A stretch of DNA of 61,647 nucleotides from Bacillus sp. MUM 116. Its GTDB lineage: Bacteria > Bacillota > Bacilli > Bacillales > Cytobacillaceae. Positions 10,711 through 20,007 of this stretch are shown here, piece after piece. The position numbers were made by a program, and so were the translations under genes. Location: contig NZ_MLYR01000074.1 in assembly GCF_001866655.1 (NCBI RefSeq), forward strand, positions 1 to 61,647, written 5' to 3'. The notes below the pieces were generated by a model. The model made no database searches. It had not been told where the DNA came from and worked only from the letters and a program-made list of their open reading frames with translations. Numbering within the stretch: position 1 is the stretch's first letter; every line of letters begins with the position of its first letter.

Positions 10711-10840
10711 TTGAGAATGGTCCAGCTCCCGCCTAGCCCCTCGATGTCACAAGCCAAACCGTCCAAAAGGTTAAAGAACATCCTTTCGGCCCGCTTGTTT
10801 TGTGCTATGCCTGAGGCTGACCAAGGCGCCTGCGCTTTTC
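10711..10840 (-). repeat. Dispersed repeat family A, copy 2 (inverted)
   Basis: On the minus strand it begins GAAAAGCGCAGGCGCCTTGG and runs CAGCCTCAGGCATAGCACAA to a CGAGGGGCTAGG end, colinear with the copy at 19733-19867 in the opposite orientation. It fills most of the 333-bp bkdR-yqzF interval; the remainder is AT-rich and holds the yqzF promoter. Confidence 0.85.
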
Positions 10841-10872
10841 TTATTTTAATTAATATCTGGAAGGAATTTTTT

Positions 10873-11139
10873 ATGCAGCGAATTATTGCACTGATTATAT
10901 TATTGATACCGGGTTTCTTGGCTGCATTTGGCATTAAATTAATGCGTGATATGACCTTTGGAATTCTGCAGCCGCCCATTCCCTATTTAACCCTTCAATT
11001 TCTAATTGGACTCATACTCTTTCTTGGCGGCTTAGGATTTGTTGCAGGATTTATTTTACATCGTGATCGAAAAAGAAACAAAGTTCAAGCGCGCTTTAGA
11101 AGTCAAGGAAATCCACGTTCTAACAGGAATCAAAAATAA
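10873..11139 (+). CDS. yqzF: DUF2627 family membrane protein YqzF
   Basis: This is a small membrane protein of 88 residues with two hydrophobic helices (about 3-23 and 37-62), separated by a short loop (RDMTFGILQPPIPYLTLQ), and a basic cytoplasmic tail. Its function is unknown. The frame is open upstream through the dispersed repeat, but the ATG at 10873 behind GGAAGGA starts the conserved part (MQRIIALIILLIPG). It lies beside bkdR as in B. subtilis. The Arg/Lys/Asn-rich tail suggests an internal C-terminus. Confidence 0.8.
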   Translation: MQRIIALIILLIPGFLAAFGIKLMRDMTFGILQPPIPYLTLQFLIGLILFLGGLGFVAGFILHRDRKRNKVQARFRSQGNPRSNRNQK

Positions 11140-11140
11140 T

Positions 11141-11175
11141 AAAAAAACTCCAGCATCCGTTTCTTGGGGCTGGAG
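11141..11175 (-). terminator. Terminator of the glycerophosphodiesterase gene, partly shared with yqzF
   Basis: CTCCAGC / GCTGGAG (7-bp stem, 11148-11154 and 11169-11175) is followed on the minus strand by seven U residues. It separates the convergent genes. There is no good U run on the plus side. Confidence 0.75.
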
Positions 11176-11195
11176 ATTGTGATAAAAGAGGGCTA

Positions 11196-11921
11196 TCACC
11201 TCTTTTCAAACTGTTTTCTTATTCGCAATGCCTTTACTGGGTCATCTGTAATAACGGAAGTACAGTTAATTTTAAATAGCCGATGAAGATCAATATCATT
11301 ATTAACCGTATAAGGCCTTACGGCAATTTCATTTTCCATTGTTCTGATAATGATATCGTCGCTGACTGTTGAATACTTCGGATGGATTCCTTTTGCTCTA
11401 ATCGATTGGGCGTAGACCCATGGCATAAATAATCCTTCTAAAAATAGCGGGGCTGTTTCAATTTCCGGCGCCAGCCTGTAACAATGAACAATACTATAAT
11501 GATTAAAAGAGGAAATAATGATTCTGTCTGATAAACCGTAATTTCGGACAAGTTCGATTACTTTTTCCTCCATACCTTCATAAGCGAGAAGCCCATTTTT
11601 TAATTCAATATTACATAGCAACGTATTTGTCTTCAACCAATCAAAAACTTCGATTAGGGATGGGATTGTCTCTTTTTTTATGCCCTTTATATTGGCATTC
11701 AGTTTGCGAATATCTTTAAATAAAAAATCTTTTACAAACCCGCTTCCACTTGTGGTTCTGTTCACCTTTTCATCATGGATTACAACGATTTCGCCATCTT
11801 TTGTCAATTGTACATCCAGTTCTAATCCATCAGCTCCAGCCTTTTCCGCTTCATGAAAGGCACTCATGGTATTTTCAGCAAATAAAGAGGAATAACCACG
11901 GTGAGCAAAAATTTCTGTCAT
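11196..11921 (-). CDS. yqiK: Glycerophosphodiester phosphodiesterase
   Basis: This GDPD-family TIM-barrel enzyme hydrolyses deacylated phospholipid diesters to glycerol-3-phosphate and an alcohol. The catalytic/metal signature is complete: HRGYSSLFAENTMSAF near the N-terminus (His7-Arg8, Glu16-Asn17), ELDVQLTKDGEIVVIHD (acidic metal ligands and the second catalytic His), and IELK further on. There is no signal peptide, so it is probably cytoplasmic. At 241 residues it is of the short GlpQ-like class. In B. subtilis yqiK is separated from spo0A by the mmg genes; here only one small gene intervenes. Confidence 0.9.
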   Translation of the reverse strand: MTEIFAHRGYSSLFAENTMSAFHEAEKAGADGLELDVQLTKDGEIVVIHDEKVNRTTSGSGFVKDFLFKDIRKLNANIKGIKKETIPSLIEVFDWLKTNTLLCNIELKNGLLAYEGMEEKVIELVRNYGLSDRIIISSFNHYSIVHCYRLAPEIETAPLFLEGLFMPWVYAQSIRAKGIHPKYSTVSDDIIIRTMENEIAVRPYTVNNDIDLHRLFKINCTSVITDDPVKALRIRKQFEKR

Positions 11922-11962
11922 GCCTTCACTTCCTAACTACTTATTTAATTGGAGGAATTTTA

Positions 11963-12103
11963 ATGAAACCTTTACAAATTACGCCTGAAACAGCGATGAA
12001 ATTATCGGAAAAAATAAACCTTCCCATCGAGCAAATTATGCATATGCCACAGCATATTTTAATTCAAAAATTAATGGAACTGGAAAAGGACCAAAAAAAG
12101 TAA
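11963..12103 (+). CDS. YycC-like small protein
   Basis: This is a 46-residue, highly charged protein starting MKPLQITPETAMKLSEKINL and containing HMPQHILIQKLMELEK. It has a strong Shine-Dalgarno (GGAGG, 7 nt from the ATG at 11963). I recognise it as a YycC-family protein from the PLQ-PETA and MPQHIL motifs; the function is unknown. It probably folds as helices with a terminal coiled stretch. The frame is open well upstream over the divergent gene, but that part is not coding. Confidence 0.75.
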   Translation: MKPLQITPETAMKLSEKINLPIEQIMHMPQHILIQKLMELEKDQKK

Positions 12104-12162
12104 TTTTAATCTACAGTCCTATCATATGCATCAAAATTTTTAGTAACCACAGAATAGGAACG

Positions 12163-12195
12163 AAAAAAGCCCTCATTTTCATAAAATGAAGGCTC
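12163..12195 (-). terminator. Terminator of spo0A, possibly bidirectional
   Basis: The minus strand reads GAGCCTTCATTTT, an ATG loop, AAAATGAGGGCT, then TTTTTT: a long stem with one mismatch and a good U run. The plus side is U-rich (CTTTATTATTG), so it may also end the small gene ending at 12103. Confidence 0.8.
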
Positions 12196-12217
12196 TTTAT
12201 TATTGTTTTGATTCATT

Positions 12218-13018
12218 TCATGAAGCCATATGTTCTAATCTCAACTTATCTGCAACCATAGCGATAAATTCAGAATTGGTCGGCTTAGCTTTTGACATGC
12301 TCACAGTATAACCAAATAGTGATGATATGGAGTCTATATTTCCACGGCTCCAAGCCACTTCAATGGCATGGCGAATCGCACGCTCAACACGGCTGGCAGT
12401 TGTGTTATATTTTTTCGCTATATCAGGATACAATACCTTTGTAATCGATCCTAATAGTTCAATATCATTATAAACCATGGAAATAGCCTCACGTAAATAC
12501 AAATACCCTTTAATATGGGCTGGAACTCCTATTTCATGGATGATGCTTGTAATACTGGCATCCAGGTTTTTTGGCTTCTGTTCTGCTGCCGATACACGGT
12601 AAGCTTGAGCAGCAGGTGCTTTTCTTGTTATTGCAGCACTTCTGCCGCTGACCTGACGAATATGATTCCCCAGGTTTTCCATATCAAATGGCTTTAAAAT
12701 AAAATAAGATGCCCCCAGTTCTACAGCCTTTTTGGTAACATCCTCCTGACCGAATGCAGTTAACATAATTACGTTTGGCAAGGTGCCTTTCTTCAAATTG
12801 CGAAGGCGTTCCAACACAGCTAATCCATCCAAATGGGGCATAATAATATCTAATACAAGGACATCAGGATCTGTTGATGCAAGTAAATCTAAACATTCTT
12901 GACCATTATGTGCAATCCCTGCAACTTCCATATCTTCTTGGGATGAAATATATTCCTCTAATAAGCCTACTAATTCCCTATTATCATCAACGACGCACAC
13001 CTTTATTTTCTTCAACAC
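12218..13018 (-). CDS. spo0A: Sporulation master response regulator Spo0A
   Basis: This phosphorelay end-point regulator represses abrB and activates spoIIA, spoIIE and spoIIG. The receiver domain carries the acidic pocket (DDN) and the phosphoacceptor Asp in [13 protein letters not shown] (about residue 57). The linker is variable; the DNA-binding domain ([27 protein letters not shown] ... [17 protein letters not shown]) is nearly identical to that of B. subtilis. The GTG at 13018, 6 nt after GAGGAGG, fits the GTG start known for spo0A; a TTG at 13015 would match even more exactly. Length is 266 residues. A sigma-H promoter and 0A boxes lie upstream. Confidence 0.98.
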   Translation of the reverse strand: MLKKIKVCVVDDNRELVGLLEEYISSQEDMEVAGIAHNGQECLDLLASTDPDVLVLDIIMPHLDGLAVLERLRNLKKGTLPNVIMLTAFGQEDVTKKAVELGASYFILKPFDMENLGNHIRQVSGRSAAITRKAPAAQAYRVSAAEQKPKNLDASITSIIHEIGVPAHIKGYLYLREAISMVYNDIELLGSITKVLYPDIAKKYNTTASRVERAIRHAIEVAWSRGNIDSISSLFGYTVSMSKAKPTNSEFIAMVADKLRLEHMAS

Positions 13019-13086
13019 CGAATTCCTCCTCAAATCCAATTGGTTAAGTTCCATCTGTATTCTCTATTTTCTATTGTAAATAAGAA

Positions 13087-13111
13087 ATTCGACAATGCAA
13101 CTAAAATTCCT
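13087..13111 (-). promoter_or_regulatory. Sigma-H promoter of spo0A with an overlapping 0A box
   Basis: The minus strand has AGGAATT (13105-13111), an 11-bp spacer, then GTCGAAT, fitting the sigma-H consensus RnAGGAwWW-N11-12-RnnGAAT. A perfect 0A box, TGTCGAA (13088-13094), overlaps the -10 element. This is the arrangement of the inducible Ps promoter of B. subtilis, so phosphorylated Spo0A would act directly on it. Confidence 0.85.
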
Positions 13112-13176
13112 TTCATTTTTTTAACATTTCTTAAAATAGTGATAAAATCTTAGTTTATCTTTACTTTTCTCTTATT

Positions 13177-13204
13177 TTCGACGTTTTTCGCTTTTTTTGT
13201 CGAA
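13177..13204. promoter_or_regulatory. Additional 0A boxes upstream of spo0A
   Basis: TGTCGAA occurs on the plus strand at 13198-13204, and a 6-of-7 match (CGTCGAA) on the minus strand at 13177-13183. With the box at 13088-13094 this makes three Spo0A-type sites in the 210-bp spo0A leader, as expected for an autoregulated gene. Confidence 0.6.
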
Positions 13205-13225
13205 AAATCTTTAAATTCAGTAAAA

Positions 13226-13254
13226 AACAAATAGGCTTAAACCGCCTATTTGTT
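13226..13254 (-). terminator. Terminator of spoIVB
   Basis: An 11-bp perfect stem, AACAAATAGGC / GCCTATTTGTT, with a 7-nt loop runs into U residues on the minus strand just after the spoIVB stop codon. It insulates spo0A from spoIVB readthrough. Confidence 0.85.
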
Positions 13255-13265
13255 TTGATAAATTT

Positions 13266-14564
13266 TTAACTAGCCTTGTCCTGCGGTGTATCATATATGT
13301 TAATTCCTGCTTCATCCAGCATCCATTCAATATGCACTCCGTAGCCAGATGTAGGGTCATTCACAAAAACATGGGTTACAGCACCGACAAGCTTACCGTT
13401 TTGAATGATTGGACTTCCGCTCATTCCTTGAACAATACCGCCTGTTTTTTCGAGAAGCTTGGGATCGGTTACTTTGATGACCATGCCTTTTGTTGCCGGA
13501 AACTTTTGCGGAATGGTGTTCACAATTTTAATATCAAATTCTTCCACCTGATCGTTGTTTACCACCGTCAATATTTTAGCTGGCCCTTCTTTTACTTGAT
13601 TGGATAAAGCTATCGGTAACGGCTTATCCATTATACCATTTTTCAATGGTTTGTTTAACTTACCAAAAATTCCAAACGGACTATTTTTTTGTATATTCCC
13701 TACAATTTCATGATCGGAAGAAAAACGCGCAAGCTTTTCACCTGGGTCTCCATTGCTTCCTTTTTCAATTGCTGTAACCGTAGACCGGACAATTTGGCCA
13801 TCTTCTACCACAATTGGTTTTTTCGTATCCATATCTGAAATTACATGTCCTAATGCACCATATTTTTTTGAATCAGGATGAACAAATGTCATTGTTCCAA
13901 TTCCTGCAGCTGAATCCCTAATATATAATCCCAATTTATAACTGTTCTCCCCCGTGTCCTTTAAAGGAGTAAGTTTCGTTGTGAATTTACCGCTTTCACG
14001 GCTAATTACAATAGTTAAAGACTTACCGTTTTCTCCTGCTTCCCGAACAAATGGTGCAACATCTGTCATTTTTTCAATTTTGGTTCCATTTATTTTTGTA
14101 ATAATATCTCCAACTTTAATTCCTGCCATTTCACCAGGTGATTTTTTTCCATTTAACGTATTGACTAAATGGTGCCCGACCACTAAAACACCGACTGTAT
14201 TTAGTTTCACGCCGATGGACTGACCTCCCGGAATTACTCGAAAATCTTTTAAAACTCTAACATCGACCTTTTTAATGGGGATTCCTGCAAATTCTAAAAG
14301 CATTTCATTACTGCCTTTTTCTTTTGCCTTTAAAGAGACTGAATGTTTATCCTGTGCAAGTGTAATACTTGAATTGTGAGAAATCAAAGCGGCTGACACC
14401 GGAGCAGCCTTTTGAAAGTTATAATTTTGTCCTTCAAAGACAGTGATTGTCTTTGGTATTTCGAGGTATTGTTTAAGTGGTTGATTAAACATAAAGCTGA
14501 TTAATGAAACAAGGAGAATTCCACCAATGATTTTTCTAATTATTTCTAATTTCAAACTTTTCAC
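13266..14564 (-). CDS. spoIVB: SpoIVB serine peptidase (S55), signal for sigma-K activation
   Basis: This protease is made in the forespore and secreted into the intermembrane space, where it cleaves SpoIVFA and so releases pro-sigma-K processing. It has an N-terminal membrane anchor (about 11-27), a PDZ domain (about 115-205, [17 protein letters not shown]) and the S55 peptidase domain with catalytic His in GALGHVISD and Ser384 in GMSGSPII. The 432 residues fit the family. It is encoded between recN and spo0A as in other Bacillus. Sigma-G/F control is expected, but I did not assign a promoter. Confidence 0.96.
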   Translation of the reverse strand: MKSLKLEIIRKIIGGILLVSLISFMFNQPLKQYLEIPKTITVFEGQNYNFQKAAPVSAALISHNSSITLAQDKHSVSLKAKEKGSNEMLLEFAGIPIKKVDVRVLKDFRVIPGGQSIGVKLNTVGVLVVGHHLVNTLNGKKSPGEMAGIKVGDIITKINGTKIEKMTDVAPFVREAGENGKSLTIVISRESGKFTTKLTPLKDTGENSYKLGLYIRDSAAGIGTMTFVHPDSKKYGALGHVISDMDTKKPIVVEDGQIVRSTVTAIEKGSNGDPGEKLARFSSDHEIVGNIQKNSPFGIFGKLNKPLKNGIMDKPLPIALSNQVKEGPAKILTVVNNDQVEEFDIKIVNTIPQKFPATKGMVIKVTDPKLLEKTGGIVQGMSGSPIIQNGKLVGAVTHVFVNDPTSGYGVHIEWMLDEAGINIYDTPQDKAS

Positions 14565-14650
14565 TCTCCTCGCTTCTTTTCCACTTCGAAATGGCTACAT
14601 CTATAATTTTGCCTCGTTGACAAGCATTTATAACCGTCCTTCAATATAAA

Positions 14651-14676
14651 AAAGCTCCCCCTATTGGGAAGCTTTT
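14651..14676 (-). terminator. Terminator of recN
   Basis: AAGCTTCCC AATA GGGGGAGCTT followed by TTTTTTATAT on the minus strand forms a hairpin that begins just before the recN stop codon. Confidence 0.75.
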
Positions 14677-16364
14677 CAATTTTTCTTATTTTCTGCAGCC
14701 ATTAACAATAATTCCTCAGCATGCTTCTTTGTAAGATCAGTAATTTCAACACCAGAAATCATTCTGCCAATTTCTTTTATTTTTTCTTCTGCCTTTAGAG
14801 GTGTAACGGATGTTTTGGTTCTCCCACCTTTGGTAACCTTCGAAATAAACAAATGAGTGTCAGCCATGGCAGCGACCTGCGGAAGATGGGAGATACATAA
14901 TACCTGAGACGAATGAGCCACTTTATAAATTTTTTCAGCAATTGATTGGGCAACTCTCCCGCTTACTCCTGTATCGACTTCATCAAAGATAATCGATGTA
15001 ACTCCTTGATGTTTCGAAAAAATGCTTTTTAAAGCAAGCATAATTCTTGATAGTTCTCCCCCTGAAGCGATTTTCGATAAAGGTTTAAGCGGTTCTCCAG
15101 GATTGGTTGAAAGGTAAAACTCGATATGGTCGACTCCGTTTTTTGCGAAATGGGTTATATCTTTTTCAAAGCGGATTTCAAAAATCGTTTTAGCCATATA
15201 TAAATCCTTTAATTCTTTATGTATAAGCTTTGTTAGCTTATCGGCATATTTTTTACGAAGTTCTGTTAATTGCTTTGCTTCAAGAAGTAAATCTTTTTGG
15301 ATTGAGACTAATTCTTTTTCTAACTGGTTAATATGTGTTTCCTTATTTTGCAGTGTTTCAATTTCTTCTTCAATTTTCGCCGCATATTCTAAAATTTCTT
15401 GAATCGTTTTTCCATACTTTCGTTTTAACTGATTGATTTCATTCAGCCTGTCTTCAATTTCGTTTAATCGCTGCGGATCATATTCTAGTACATCCAATTC
15501 ATTTCTTAGTGTACTTGCCGCATCCTCCAGTTGATAAAAGCTGTTCGAAACCGCTTCAAATAAATCCTTATATTCTTCGTCAAGCCCTGCCGCATCTTCC
15601 AAATGTCCCATTACCATACTAATCCAATCCAAGCCCTTTTGTTCACCACTTAAGGCTGCATAACTCGATTGAATCGCTTCAAAAACTCGTTCAAAATTTC
15701 CGAACTTCCTTTTTTCCTCGAATAGCTCATCATCTTCATTGAGCTTTAAATTGGCATTTTGAATTTCGTTAAATTGAAATTGAATTAAATCGAGGCGATG
15801 AGCGGCCTGCTGTTCATTTTCACTTAACGCTTTTAACCTTTGCAATGTATGTTCATAACGATGGAAAACTACCTGATATTCTCTTAGTGAAGATGATATT
15901 TCTTCACCGCCGAATTGATCAAGTAAGGAAAGATGTTTTGTTTCATCCATTAATTCTTGATGCTCATGCTGACCATGAATATCAATCAATGTCGAACCTA
16001 TTTCCCTTAACGTGGAAATAGTCACAAGTTTCCCATTAATCCGGCAAACACTTTTCCCGGATCGGGAAATATCTCGTCGTAAAATGATCATCCCTTCTTC
16101 AATATCAATCCCGAATTCCAATGCCTTTAAGAAGCATGGATGCCTTTCATGATCCAATTGAAAAAGCCCTTCAATCTCAGCCTTTTCTTCACCATGCCGT
16201 ACGAATTCAGCAGAGCCTCTCCCGCCAACCAATAGATGAATCGCATCAATAATGATGGATTTGCCTGCTCCTGTCTCACCAGTTAACACCGTCAAGCCTT
16301 TTTCAAAAGAAATAGATAGGCCTTCGATAATGGCGAAGTTTTTTATCGATAATTCAGATAGCAA
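14676..16364 (-). CDS. recN: DNA repair protein RecN
   Basis: This SMC-like ATPase gathers at double-strand breaks and supports recombination and natural transformation. Walker A is GETGAGKS (29-36), a central coiled-coil segment spans about 155-370, and the C-terminal half has the ABC signature ASGGELSRIM and Walker B SIIFDEVDTG. The frame has a TTG at 16379, but that would place the only Shine-Dalgarno (GGGGGAA) inside the gene. The TTG at 16364 is 6 nt after it and starts at LLSELSIKNFAIIE, where homologues start (562 residues). It lies directly after argR. Confidence 0.95.
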   Translation of the reverse strand: MLSELSIKNFAIIEGLSISFEKGLTVLTGETGAGKSIIIDAIHLLVGGRGSAEFVRHGEEKAEIEGLFQLDHERHPCFLKALEFGIDIEEGMIILRRDISRSGKSVCRINGKLVTISTLREIGSTLIDIHGQHEHQELMDETKHLSLLDQFGGEEISSSLREYQVVFHRYEHTLQRLKALSENEQQAAHRLDLIQFQFNEIQNANLKLNEDDELFEEKRKFGNFERVFEAIQSSYAALSGEQKGLDWISMVMGHLEDAAGLDEEYKDLFEAVSNSFYQLEDAASTLRNELDVLEYDPQRLNEIEDRLNEINQLKRKYGKTIQEILEYAAKIEEEIETLQNKETHINQLEKELVSIQKDLLLEAKQLTELRKKYADKLTKLIHKELKDLYMAKTIFEIRFEKDITHFAKNGVDHIEFYLSTNPGEPLKPLSKIASGGELSRIMLALKSIFSKHQGVTSIIFDEVDTGVSGRVAQSIAEKIYKVAHSSQVLCISHLPQVAAMADTHLFISKVTKGGRTKTSVTPLKAEEKIKEIGRMISGVEITDLTKKHAEELLLMAAENKKN

Positions 16365-16379
16365 GGAACATTCCCCCAA

Positions 16380-16829
16380 TTAAAGCATATCAAGAAACCG
16401 GTTTGTAATGATTTCAGTCTGTTCCGGTGTTCGGCAAATAATTAGAATCGTATCATCTCCACAAATGGTCCCCAGGACCTCATCCCAATCAAGATTATCT
16501 AAAAGTGCTCCGATTGCCATGGCATTTCCAGGCAAGCATTTCATTACAAGCAAATGGCCCGCTGAATCAATCCGGATAAATGCATCCATTAAGGATCTTT
16601 TTAATTTTTGCAACGGATTAAAACGTTGATCCGCAGGGAGGCTATATTTATAACGGCCATCGAGCAAAGGGACCTTTACAAGATGTAACTCTTTTATATC
16701 ACGCGAAACAGTTGCCTGTGTCACATTGACACCTGCATTTCTTAGTTCATCAACCAAATCATCTTGGGTTTCAATATCGTTATTGGCAATAATTTCTCTT
16801 ATTTTAATATGGCGCTGACCTTTATTCAT
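16380..16829 (-). CDS. argR: Arginine repressor ArgR/AhrC
   Basis: This hexameric arginine-responsive regulator represses biosynthetic genes and activates catabolic arginine genes. It has an N-terminal winged helix-turn-helix (about 1-70, [20 protein letters not shown]) and a C-terminal arginine-binding/oligomerisation domain (about 80-149, with [14 protein letters not shown] contributing the Asp pair). The length of 149 is standard. It is 15 bp upstream of the recN start, so the two are probably cotranscribed, as in B. subtilis (ahrC-recN). Confidence 0.95.
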   Translation of the reverse strand: MNKGQRHIKIREIIANNDIETQDDLVDELRNAGVNVTQATVSRDIKELHLVKVPLLDGRYKYSLPADQRFNPLQKLKRSLMDAFIRIDSAGHLLVMKCLPGNAMAIGALLDNLDWDEVLGTICGDDTILIICRTPEQTEIITNRFLDML

Positions 16830-16941
16830 AATTTTTCACCCCATGAACAGTAAAAACCATTTAAATATTATGTTCAAATATGTCGCTTCTACCCTTATGT
16901 TAGCCGATTTTGCGAGACTTGTCATTTATTTTCCCAAAACA

Positions 16942-16968
16942 GAAGGATAAGCCCAGAGCCTATCCTTC
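16942..16968 (-). terminator. Hairpin at the end of tlyA
   Basis: GAAGGATA / TATCCTTC arms (16942-16949, 16961-16968) surround the tlyA stop codon and are followed by UGUUUUGG on the minus strand. The U run is imperfect, so termination may be partial. argR follows about 110 bp later with its own leader. Confidence 0.55.
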
Positions 16969-17802
16969 ATTAGTTTGTTTCATATGGAATTCCTGATGTG
17001 CACTTTTTACAACTTCTAACGGGTCTACTACAGGTAAAAGATTTGTACCTTTGTTTTCTCCTTCCGGCCAAGAAAGGTGAAGCAAGAATTCAATGTTCCC
17101 GTCTCCACCGGTAATCGGTGAGAAGGATAGATTATTCACTTGATATCCTTGCCCAAGTGAAAAATCAATTATTTTTTTTACAACCTGCAAATGGACCTTT
17201 TCATCACGAACAATTCCTTTTTTGCCGACTTGCTCCCGGCCAGCCTCAAATTGTGGTTTAACAAGTGCAACAATATCACTTTCGGGTATTAAAAGCGTTT
17301 TTAATACCGGCAAGATTAAGGTTAAGGAAATAAATGATACATCAATTGTTGCAAAATTCGGCATTCCTGATATTAAATCTGCAGGGGTTACATAACGGAA
17401 ATTTGTCCTCTCCATTACAACTACACGTTCATCCTGGCGGAGCTTCCAAGCCAGCTGGTTGTAGCCGACATCCAAGGCATAGGACATTTTTGCTCCATTT
17501 TGTAAGGCACAATCGGTAAACCCACCTGTTGATGCACCAATATCTAATACAATCTTATCTGCGACCGACACATCAAATACCTTCAGGGCTTTTTCAAGCT
17601 TTAATCCTCCACGGCTGACATAAGGAATGACGTTCCCTTTTACCGTAAGAGGAATGTCAGTTTTTACTTTTTCCCCGGGTTTATCCAATCGTTCTTCATT
17701 TGTATAAACAAGTCCGGCCATAATCGCTCTTTTGGCTTTTTCGCGTGTCTCAATAAGTCCTCTTTCGACGAGTAAAATATCTATTCGTTCTTTATTTTTC
17801 AT
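16960..17802 (-). CDS. tlyA: TlyA family rRNA 2'-O-methyltransferase (YqxC)
   Basis: This is an RNA-binding methyltransferase of the TlyA/hemolysin-A family. It has an N-terminal S4 RNA-binding domain (about 5-65, RIDILLVERGLIETREKAKRAI) and a FtsJ-like Rossmann methyltransferase (about 60-245) with SAM motif VLDIGASTGGFTDCALQNGA. Homologues methylate ribose positions in 16S and 23S rRNA; the exact target here is not visible. The name hemolysin is historical. The gene lies 3 bp downstream of dxs, consistent with cotranscription. Confidence 0.92.
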   Translation of the reverse strand: MKNKERIDILLVERGLIETREKAKRAIMAGLVYTNEERLDKPGEKVKTDIPLTVKGNVIPYVSRGGLKLEKALKVFDVSVADKIVLDIGASTGGFTDCALQNGAKMSYALDVGYNQLAWKLRQDERVVVMERTNFRYVTPADLISGMPNFATIDVSFISLTLILPVLKTLLIPESDIVALVKPQFEAGREQVGKKGIVRDEKVHLQVVKKIIDFSLGQGYQVNNLSFSPITGGDGNIEFLLHLSWPEGENKGTNLLPVVDPLEVVKSAHQEFHMKQTNEG

Positions 17803-17805
17803 GAT

Positions 17806-19698
17806 TTAAGCCCTTTGTTGTTTTTTTCGTGCAAGAATCGTTAATCTTTTTACGACTTCCTTAGTAGTCATACCAATTTCTTCTAATAGTGAACTAACAT
17901 CACCATGTTCAATAAATTGATCTGGAATTCCAATCCTGTCAATTACTTGATTGTAATAGCCATGATCATGCGCAAATTCAAGTACGGCACTGCCAAAGCC
18001 TCCTTGAAGGATTGCTTCTTCTATTGTCAACAAGGGAATATTTTGATCTAATAAACCCGTCAGCATTTTTTCATCCAGTGGTTTGATAAATCTTGCATTT
18101 ACCACTTTAACTGAAATCCCCTGTTTATTGAGAATTTCTGCTGCCTCCATCGCCATAGGGATTGTCGTGCCAAAAGTTAAAATGGCAGCATCATCGCCTC
18201 TCCTTAGGACCTCCCAGGTTCCAATCGGGATATTCTTTAATTGTTCGTCCATCGGTACACCGAGTCCATTTCCACGCGGGAACCTCATGGCTATTGGCCC
18301 ATTATCATAGTTTAGTGCTGTATATACCATGTGCTGGCCTTCATTTTCATCCTTCGGCATCATTAAAACTATATTTGGAACATGTCTTAAAAAGGCTATA
18401 TCAAAAACACCTTGATGAGTTTCCCCATCTGCGCCTACAAGCCCGGCACGGTCAATTCCGATAAAAACATTTAAGTTTTGGCGGCAAATATCATGGACCA
18501 CCTGATCATAAGCACGTTGCAAAAAGGTCGAATAAATGGCCAAAAATGGTTTCATATTTTGAGTGGCCAATCCAGCAGCAACCGTGGCCGCGTGCTGCTC
18601 AGCAATTCCCACATCAAACATCCGATCCGGGAATTCACTTGCAAAGCCTTCAAGTTTGGACCCGACTGGCATGGCCGGAGTAATGGCAACAATTCTTTTA
18701 TCTTCGCGGGCAAGTTTGCGGACCGTTTCACTTACCAGGCTGCTCCAAGCCGGTGGTGCTTTCTCGGGTTTAACAAACGCTCCCGTATCCATTTTATATG
18801 GACCGGTTCCATGCCAAGTTCCTTTTGTATCGCGTTCTGCCGGGGTATAGCCCTTCCCTTTTTTAGTGATAACATGAAGAAGGACAGGTCCCTCAGTTTT
18901 TTTTGCATAACTTAAATTTTCAAATAAGCCTTCGAAGCTATGGCCATCCACCGGACCCAGATAGGTAAAACCAAGCTCCTCAAAAAACATTCCGGATACT
19001 AGTAAATATTTTAAACTGTCTTTAATCCTTTCAGCAGTTGCCGCAAGAACACCGCCAACAGCAGGAATTTTTTTCAATAAACCTTCAAGCTCATCTTTGG
19101 CCCATTGATATTTTCCCGCGGTCCGTAATTGTCCAAGAATATTGTGAAGCGCACCAACGTTCGGAGCAATGGACATTTCATTATCATTTAAAATAACAAT
19201 CATGTCTTTCTTTTCATGACCAATATGATTTAACGCCTCTAACGCCATTCCGCCTGTTAAAGCACCATCTCCTATCACTGGTACTACAAACGATTTTTCC
19301 TTATTTAAATCACGTGCAATGGCCATACCCATGGCAGCAGAAAGAGAAGTCGAACTGTGCCCTGTTTCCCAAACATCGTGTTCACTTTCGATCCGCTTTG
19401 GGAATCCGCATAATCCTTTAAATTGTCTTAATGAATCAAAATCACATGCCCTGCCGGTTAAAATTTTATGGACATAGGACTGATGTCCGACGTCCCAAAT
19501 AATTTTATCCTTCGGACTATTGAAGCATTTGTGTAAAGCAATCGTTAATTCAACTACACCTAAATTCGGTCCAATATGGCCTCCCGTAACAGACAGCTTT
19601 TCAATCAAGAATTGGCGAATTTCTTGACTTAAAACCTCCAATTCTTTATTTGACATCCCTTTTAAAAAGGAAGGGTCTTTAATTGATAACAGATCCAT
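17806..19698 (-). CDS. dxs: 1-deoxy-D-xylulose-5-phosphate synthase
   Basis: This is the first enzyme of the MEP isoprenoid pathway, joining pyruvate and glyceraldehyde-3-phosphate with thiamine diphosphate. The TPP-binding motif [18 protein letters not shown]...NDNEMSI and the transketolase-like central domain ([15 protein letters not shown], with the catalytic Glu) are present. The length is 630. The start [13 protein letters not shown] is conserved, but its Shine-Dalgarno is weak. Repeat A copy 3 lies immediately upstream, between dxs and ispA, so dxs may have its own promoter rather than depend on ispA. Confidence 0.96.
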   Translation of the reverse strand: MDLLSIKDPSFLKGMSNKELEVLSQEIRQFLIEKLSVTGGHIGPNLGVVELTIALHKCFNSPKDKIIWDVGHQSYVHKILTGRACDFDSLRQFKGLCGFPKRIESEHDVWETGHSSTSLSAAMGMAIARDLNKEKSFVVPVIGDGALTGGMALEALNHIGHEKKDMIVILNDNEMSIAPNVGALHNILGQLRTAGKYQWAKDELEGLLKKIPAVGGVLAATAERIKDSLKYLLVSGMFFEELGFTYLGPVDGHSFEGLFENLSYAKKTEGPVLLHVITKKGKGYTPAERDTKGTWHGTGPYKMDTGAFVKPEKAPPAWSSLVSETVRKLAREDKRIVAITPAMPVGSKLEGFASEFPDRMFDVGIAEQHAATVAAGLATQNMKPFLAIYSTFLQRAYDQVVHDICRQNLNVFIGIDRAGLVGADGETHQGVFDIAFLRHVPNIVLMMPKDENEGQHMVYTALNYDNGPIAMRFPRGNGLGVPMDEQLKNIPIGTWEVLRRGDDAAILTFGTTIPMAMEAAEILNKQGISVKVVNARFIKPLDEKMLTGLLDQNIPLLTIEEAILQGGFGSAVLEFAHDHGYYNQVIDRIGIPDQFIEHGDVSSLLEEIGMTTKEVVKRLTILARKKQQRA

Positions 19699-19732
19699 TT
19701 GGGACCACTCACTTTCATCCTTTTTCTATTTA

Positions 19733-19867
19733 GAAAAGCGCAAGCGCCTTGGTCAGCCTCAGGCATAGCATAAGACAAGCCGGCGAGAAGGCTGTTCTTT
19801 AACCTTCTTGACGGATTGGCTGTAGACCATCGAGGGGCAGGACGCTTACGCTGGACAATTCTCAAAG
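19733..19867 (+). repeat. Dispersed repeat family A, copy 3 (complete)
   Basis: This is the ~135-bp reference copy. It starts GAAAAGCGCAAGCGCCTTGG, continues CAGCCTCAGGCATAGCATAA, and ends CGAGGGGCAGG...GACAATTCTCAAAG. It occupies most of the 309-bp gap between ispA and dxs; the rest (to 20007) is AT-rich with no other feature I can support. The copy interrupts what is one operon in B. subtilis. Confidence 0.9.
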
Positions 19868-20007
19868 TCCTTATTTAAAAATAGCCGCTAACACACAAGT
19901 GATAACGGCATTGTCAACGTTTTCTCATTAAAAAACATTATATCATAACAAAATGAATGCCTCAAATGCCTTTAACGACTCACAATGTTAATCTTGCACC
20001 AACCTTA

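Noticed and set aside
10711..10872. Upstream extension of yqzF by 54 residues
   Set aside because: The added part is repeat DNA, and a proper ribosome-binding site lies directly before the internal ATG at 10873.
16830..16959. ARG box in the argR leader
   Set aside because: AT-rich CAT...ATG sequences are present but none matches the ARG-box consensus well enough.
19662..19865. Open frame of 67 residues over repeat A copy 3
   Set aside because: Its translation (PEADQGACAFL) is shared with the frame over copy 2 because the repeat is shared; there is no Shine-Dalgarno and it overlaps dxs on the same strand. It is a by-product of the repeat.
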